Source: an uncultured Cloacibacillus sp.
GTDB taxonomy: Bacteria; Synergistota; Synergistia; Synergistales; Synergistaceae
Length of the DNA stretch: 11,593 nt
Assembly: GCA_934511335.1 (NCBI GenBank)
Contig: CAKSWL010000048.1
Span: 1 to 11,593 of the forward strand
Direction of reading: 5' to 3'
The position numbers were made by a program, and so were the translations under genes. The notes beneath the pieces are model-generated. The model was not told the DNA's origin and did not search any database. It saw only the letters and a list, made by a program, of their open reading frames with translations. Shown here piece by piece: positions 8,251-11,593 of the stretch (the stretch's first letter is position 1; every line of letters starts with the position of its first letter).

Positions 8251-9294
8251 TTATAGGTTCTGCCAATCGAGGACGACCTTGCCCGACTGGCCGGAATTCA
8301 TCACCGCGAAGCCCTTTTCAAAGTCCCGCACGTCGAAACGGTGCGTGATGACGCGGCTGATCTCGAGGCCGCTTTGGAGCATCGTCGTCATCTTGTACCA
8401 GGTTTCATACATTTCACGTCCGTAGATGCCCTTTATCGTCAGGCCGTTGAAGATCACCTTGTCCCAATCGATAACCGTTCCCTGCTTTACGAGCCCGAGC
8501 AGCGCGATCTTACCGCTGTTGTGCATCACGTCGACCATGCCGGAGAAGGCCTGCGGGCTGCCGGACATCTCCAGTCCGACGTCGAAGCCCTCCTTCATGC
8601 CGAGTTCGCGCATTACGTCGCGCAGATCCTCCCTGTCGGCGCGCACGGTGCGCGTTGCGCCGAGCTGCTTGGCCAGGTCGAGGCGATAGTCGTTGAGGTC
8701 GCTGACTACGACGTTGCGCGCTCCGACATGGCGGCAGATTGCGGCGGCCATCATGCCGATGGGGCCTGCGCCCGTGATCAGCACGTCTTCGCCGATGAGG
8801 TCGAACTGCAGCGCCGTGTGGGTGGCGTTGCCCAGCGGGTCGAAGCAGGAGATGATGTCGTCGGGGATGTCGGGGGCGCAGCGCCAGACGTTCGTCGTCG
8901 GGATCGAGAGATACTGCGCAAAGGCGCCGTCACGGTTTACGCCTACGCCGATCGTGTGCGGACAGTAATGACGGCGCCCGGCTAGACAGTTGCGGCACTC
9001 GCCGCAGACGATATGTCCTTCGCCAGAGACACGTTCGCCGATCTTCCAGCCGCGCACGTGGCTGCCGAGCTCGACGATCTCGCCGACATACTCATGGCCT
9101 ATCGTCATCGGCGTCTTGATGGTCTTCTGCGACCATTCGTCCCAGTTATAGATATGGAGGTCGGTGCCGCAGATGGACGTCTTCTTTATCTTTATCAGAA
9201 CGTCGTTGGGGCCCGGCCGGGGAATGTCGACCTCGCGCATCCATAGGCCGGCCGCCGGTTTTTCTTTGACAAGAGCAAGCATTTTTCCCTTCAT
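8251..9294 (-). CDS. tdh: L-threonine 3-dehydrogenase
   Basis: This zinc-dependent NAD+ dehydrogenase (347 aa, medium-chain alcohol dehydrogenase family) oxidises L-threonine to 2-amino-3-ketobutyrate, which the downstream kbl product consumes. Catalytic zinc ligands are Cys42, His67 and Glu68 (in [14 protein letters not shown] and GHEYVGE). The structural zinc cysteines are 97, 100, 103 and 111. The NAD-binding turn is GAGPIG (175-180). [15 protein letters not shown] and [12 protein letters not shown] near the end are highly typical of Tdh. ATG 9294 is preferred over an in-frame GTG at 9303 because GTG overlaps the ribosome binding site (AAAGGAG, complement of 9303-9309), which is 8 bases from 9294. 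It is the first gene of a two-gene operon, whose order is the reverse of E. coli kbl-tdh. Confidence 0.97.
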   Translation of the reverse strand: MKGKMLALVKEKPAAGLWMREVDIPRPGPNDVLIKIKKTSICGTDLHIYNWDEWSQKTIKTPMTIGHEYVGEIVELGSHVRGWKIGERVSGEGHIVCGECRNCLAGRRHYCPHTIGVGVNRDGAFAQYLSIPTTNVWRCAPDIPDDIISCFDPLGNATHTALQFDLIGEDVLITGAGPIGMMAAAICRHVGARNVVVSDLNDYRLDLAKQLGATRTVRADREDLRDVMRELGMKEGFDVGLEMSGSPQAFSGMVDVMHNSGKIALLGLVKQGTVIDWDKVIFNGLTIKGIYGREMYETWYKMTTMLQSGLEISRVITHRFDVRDFEKGFAVMNSGQSGKVVLDWQNL

Positions 9295-9385
9295 ATTCGT
9301 CACTCCTTTAAGCTGCTTTAAATGTTTATTGGTAGAACGGCAAAATCAGAACCATTTCCCCGAACATAGTTATTGAATAGTTACT

Positions 9386-9414
9386 AATATACTCTAAGCG
9401 CCTGGAAATTTCAA
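9386..9414 (-). promoter_or_regulatory. Sigma70-type promoter of the tdh-kbl operon
   Basis: On the - strand, TTGAAA (complement of 9409-9414) and TATATT (complement of 9386-9391) are spaced by exactly 17 bases, and each matches consensus at 5 of 6 positions. Transcription would begin near 9379, giving a leader of about 85 bases before the tdh start. I see no recognisable riboswitch in that leader. Confidence 0.75.
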
Positions 9415-9430
9415 ATCGACAGAGCGATTC

Positions 9431-9436
9431 TATAAT
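9431..9436 (+). promoter_or_regulatory. Perfect -10 hexamer TATAAT, possible distal typA promoter
   Basis: A perfect TATAAT lies on the + strand about 195 bases before typA. The -35 is poor: TTCAAA at 15-base spacing is the best candidate and overlaps the -35 of the divergent tdh promoter. It could be a second typA promoter or a chance match. Confidence 0.3.
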
Positions 9437-9513
9437 GGATTGACTGCCGAGGCGGCCGCGGCCTGCACCGCGTCTTTACTAAATGCTTGAGGTACGTCTG
9501 TTCTGAAAATGTC

Positions 9514-9543
9514 TGGACAAATTTGCCATGTAAGTGTTATTAT
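9514..9543 (+). promoter_or_regulatory. Probable proximal promoter of typA
   Basis: TGGACA (9514-9519) and TATTAT (9538-9543), 18 bases apart, each match the sigma70 consensus at 5 of 6 positions. The predicted start near 9550 gives a leader of about 80 bases. The same TATTAT -10 form is used by the two other + strand promoters proposed in this window. Confidence 0.5.
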
Positions 9544-9630
9544 TTTACGTTGGCTAGAATAATCGCCGGTTGAAAAATTCAATGACGCGAAGCTTTCAGG
9601 AAGCATACTAAACCGAGAGGAACATATAAA

Positions 9631-11523
9631 ATGCAGGACTCTTCAAAGATAAGAAATATCGCTATCATCGCCCATATCGACCATGGCAAGACAACGCTCA
9701 TAGACGGCATATTCAAGGCGGCGCACCTTTTCCGCGACAATCAGGTGATGGAAGAGCGCGTTATGGATGCGGGAAACCTCGAACGCGAGCGCGGCATCAC
9801 GATCAAAGCCAAACACTGCACGGTCGAATGGGGCGGGTATAAGATAAATATCGTCGACACCCCGGGACATGCGGACTTCTCGGGCGAGGTCGAAAGAGTC
9901 CTCTCGATGGTGGATTCCGTCCTGCTGCTCGTAGACGCGAACGAAGGGCCGATGCCGCAGACCAGATACGTCCTGATGCGCGCGCTGAAACTCGGGCTAA
10001 AACCGATCGTGATCGTCAACAAAGTCGACCGCCCGAACGCCGAGCCTGATGCGGCGCTCGACAAAACCTTCGACCTTTTCATCGAGCTCGGCGCTACTGA
10101 GGAACAGTGCGATTTCGCCGTGCTCTACGGCTCCGGCCTTCAGGGCTGGTTTGTCGACGACCTCGGCAAGCACGAGGACAACTCGAAGGCCGGTATGGAC
10201 GACCTTTTCAAAACGATAATCGAGCGCGTACCGGCGCCCAAGGCGGAGATGGACAAACCCTTCCTTATGCAGGTCTGCACCCTCACCTGGAGCGAGTACT
10301 TAGGACGCATCGGCTGCGGCAGGGTTTTGCAGGGCACGCTGCGCAAGGGCGACCGCATCCAGCGCACTCATACGCGCTGGACCGATTACGAGCAGACCGA
10401 TTGGGAGGTCGTATCCACCGAAACCTCTTCCTGTACGCACCTCTATGTTACCAGAGGGCTGGACCGCGCCGAAGTAGAGGCGGTCGGAGCCGGCGACATC
10501 ATTTGGTTCACGGGACCGGCGAATATAGACCTCGGCGACACGATGAGCGCCCCGGAAATCGGCAGCCAGATCATTCCGCCGCTCGATATAGAGGAGCCGA
10601 CGGTCTCCATGTTTTTTATCGTAAACACCAGCCCCTTCGCGGGACAGGACGGCAACGCCATCACGCTGCGCCAGCTCAAAGCGCGTATCGAGCGTGAGAC
10701 GAAGACGGATCCCGCGCTGCGCATGGAGGACCTCGGACGCCCCGACGGCGTCAAGGTCTCCGGCCGCGGCGAGCTCCATCTCGGCATCCTCATTGAAGAG
10801 ATCCGCCGTGAAGGTTCAGAGGTCTGCGTGTCGCGCCCGGAGGTCATCGTGCAGCATGACGGCCGCGGACGCACGCTTGAACCGATGGAGGAGGTCATCA
10901 TCGACGTCCCCGAGGAGTATCAGGGTGTCGTCATCCAGAAGCTCGCACAGCGCAGAGGTGAGCTGAAGAATATGGAAAACGGCGGCACGGGCGTGCTGCG
11001 CCTTGCGTTCCGCATACCGACGCGCGGCCTCATCGGCTACCGGGGCGAATTCCTCACCGATACCCGCGGGCTCGGCATTCTCGCTTCGCGCTTCGTCGGC
11101 TACGGCGAATGGGTCGGTGAGATAAATGCGCGTTCGCGCGGTTCGCTCGTCAGCATGGACAGCGGCACGGCGACGAGCTACGCGCTGGAAAACCTTCAGG
11201 AGCGCGGGACGCTCTTCATCAAGCCGGGAGACCCGATATACAACGGACAGGTGGTCGGCGAGAGCTCACGCGGCAAGGACATTCCCTGCAACCCGAGCAA
11301 ACGCAAGCAGCAGACGAACCACCGTTCGGCGACCAAGGATATGATGACGGTGCTCGACGTGCCGCGCCCGGTTACGGTCGACTCGGCGCTGGAGTGGATC
11401 AGTGACGACGAGCTGGTTGAGGTGACGCCGCTTTCGGTGCGCATCCGCAAGACCATCCTCGACGCCGACCAGCGTAAAAAGGCCCGTATCCAGGCGGGGA
11501 TAAACGACGCGGACGAGGGCTAG
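9631..11523 (+). CDS. typA: Translational GTPase TypA/BipA
   Basis: This ribosome-associated GTPase (630 aa) of the EF-G/LepA superfamily is implicated in 50S assembly and in translation under stress or cold. GTPase motifs are G1 AHIDHGKTT (14-22), the switch I stretch ERERGITIKAK with Thr57, G3 DTPGH (76-80) and G4 NKVD (130-133). The G5 position reads YGSGL (166-170) instead of the SA-type seen in enterobacteria. EF-G-like domain II and III/V segments follow (VSMFFIVNTSPFAGQ, GRGELHLGILIEEIRREG), then the TypA-specific C-terminal domain (RGLIGYRGEF and the near-terminal DDELVEVTPLSVRIRK). Compared from memory with E. coli BipA, domain II seems to carry about 11 extra residues near 246-270. 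The ATG is supported by GAGAGG (9615-9620), 10 bases upstream. Confidence 0.97.
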   Translation: MQDSSKIRNIAIIAHIDHGKTTLIDGIFKAAHLFRDNQVMEERVMDAGNLERERGITIKAKHCTVEWGGYKINIVDTPGHADFSGEVERVLSMVDSVLLLVDANEGPMPQTRYVLMRALKLGLKPIVIVNKVDRPNAEPDAALDKTFDLFIELGATEEQCDFAVLYGSGLQGWFVDDLGKHEDNSKAGMDDLFKTIIERVPAPKAEMDKPFLMQVCTLTWSEYLGRIGCGRVLQGTLRKGDRIQRTHTRWTDYEQTDWEVVSTETSSCTHLYVTRGLDRAEVEAVGAGDIIWFTGPANIDLGDTMSAPEIGSQIIPPLDIEEPTVSMFFIVNTSPFAGQDGNAITLRQLKARIERETKTDPALRMEDLGRPDGVKVSGRGELHLGILIEEIRREGSEVCVSRPEVIVQHDGRGRTLEPMEEVIIDVPEEYQGVVIQKLAQRRGELKNMENGGTGVLRLAFRIPTRGLIGYRGEFLTDTRGLGILASRFVGYGEWVGEINARSRGSLVSMDSGTATSYALENLQERGTLFIKPGDPIYNGQVVGESSRGKDIPCNPSKRKQQTNHRSATKDMMTVLDVPRPVTVDSALEWISDDELVEVTPLSVRIRKTILDADQRKKARIQAGINDADEG

Positions 11524-11526
11524 GAA

Positions 11527-11593
11527 ATGATACGGGAGCTGATCCCTTACCGCGGCTTTGAGAGGGACGAGGTCTTTGCCTGCGTTACTGGGC
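11527..11593 (+). CDS. Start of an unidentified gene, cut by the window end
   Basis: An ATG three bases after the typA stop opens a frame that stays open to the window end (22 full codons, beginning MIRELIPYRGFERDEVF). GAGGG inside the end of typA (about 11515-11519) is a reasonable ribosome binding site. The tight spacing suggests co-transcription and perhaps translational coupling with typA. Too little is visible to assign a family. Confidence 0.6.
   Translation, partial: MIRELIPYRGFERDEVFACVTG

Noticed and set aside
8341..8985. Long + strand open frame opposite tdh
   Set aside because: It is the antisense shadow of tdh; the Tdh zinc and NAD motifs are intact on the other strand.
9295..9379. 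Glycine or threonine-responsive riboswitch in the tdh leader
   Set aside because: The leader of about 85 bases is AT-rich, shows no conserved glycine-riboswitch core and no convincing stem or terminator.
10107..10697. Long alternative + strand frame within typA
   Set aside because: Shifted-frame, Arg/His-rich shadow of an intact typA gene; no sign of a frameshift in typA itself.

Overview
The window looks like ordinary core-plus-transport chromosome from an anaerobic, amino-acid- and peptide-fermenting bacterium with moderately high GC. Peptide ABC transporter genes, a stand-alone branched-chain-amino-acid-type binding protein and a tdh-kbl threonine-degradation operon together fit a member of the Synergistota (Cloacibacillus/Synergistes-like). 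That placement is an inference from gene content and protein flavour, not a proof.

Layout. Positions 3-3486 (+) hold a compact peptide (Dpp/Opp-family) ABC transporter operon: the 3' part of the first permease, the second permease, and two ATPases, separated by 0-9 bases. Its binding-protein gene, if present, lies upstream of the window. A hairpin at 3504-3535 probably ends the operon. After a gene-poor gap comes a promoter (3951-3979) and a secreted LivJ-type solute-binding protein (4041-5180, +) with no permease or ATPase genes beside it. The next gap (5181-5507) is rich in inverted repeats, including a hairpin whose loop contains an anti-Shine-Dalgarno ACCTCCT, then a strong 16-bp stem. 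An extended -10 promoter then drives an NhaP2-type K+(Na+)/H+ antiporter (5508-6968, +).

A bidirectional terminator (6985-7023) separates it from the convergent tdh-kbl operon (9294 back to 7042, -). This pair turns threonine into glycine plus acetyl-CoA via 2-amino-3-ketobutyrate and starts from a well-formed promoter at 9386-9414. Divergent from it, typA/bipA (9631-11523, +) encodes a ribosome-associated translational GTPase, followed after 3 bases by the first 22 codons of an unidentified gene cut by the window end.

The genes make joint sense as peptide and amino-acid uptake, threonine catabolism and ion homeostasis. I see no mobile element, CRISPR array, tRNA or rRNA, and no convincing new multi-gene system. 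The least explained item is the structured, non-coding 5181-5507 interval. For two genes (4041 and 5508) the longest open frame starts inside the promoter -10 box, so I chose the downstream start with a good ribosome binding site.
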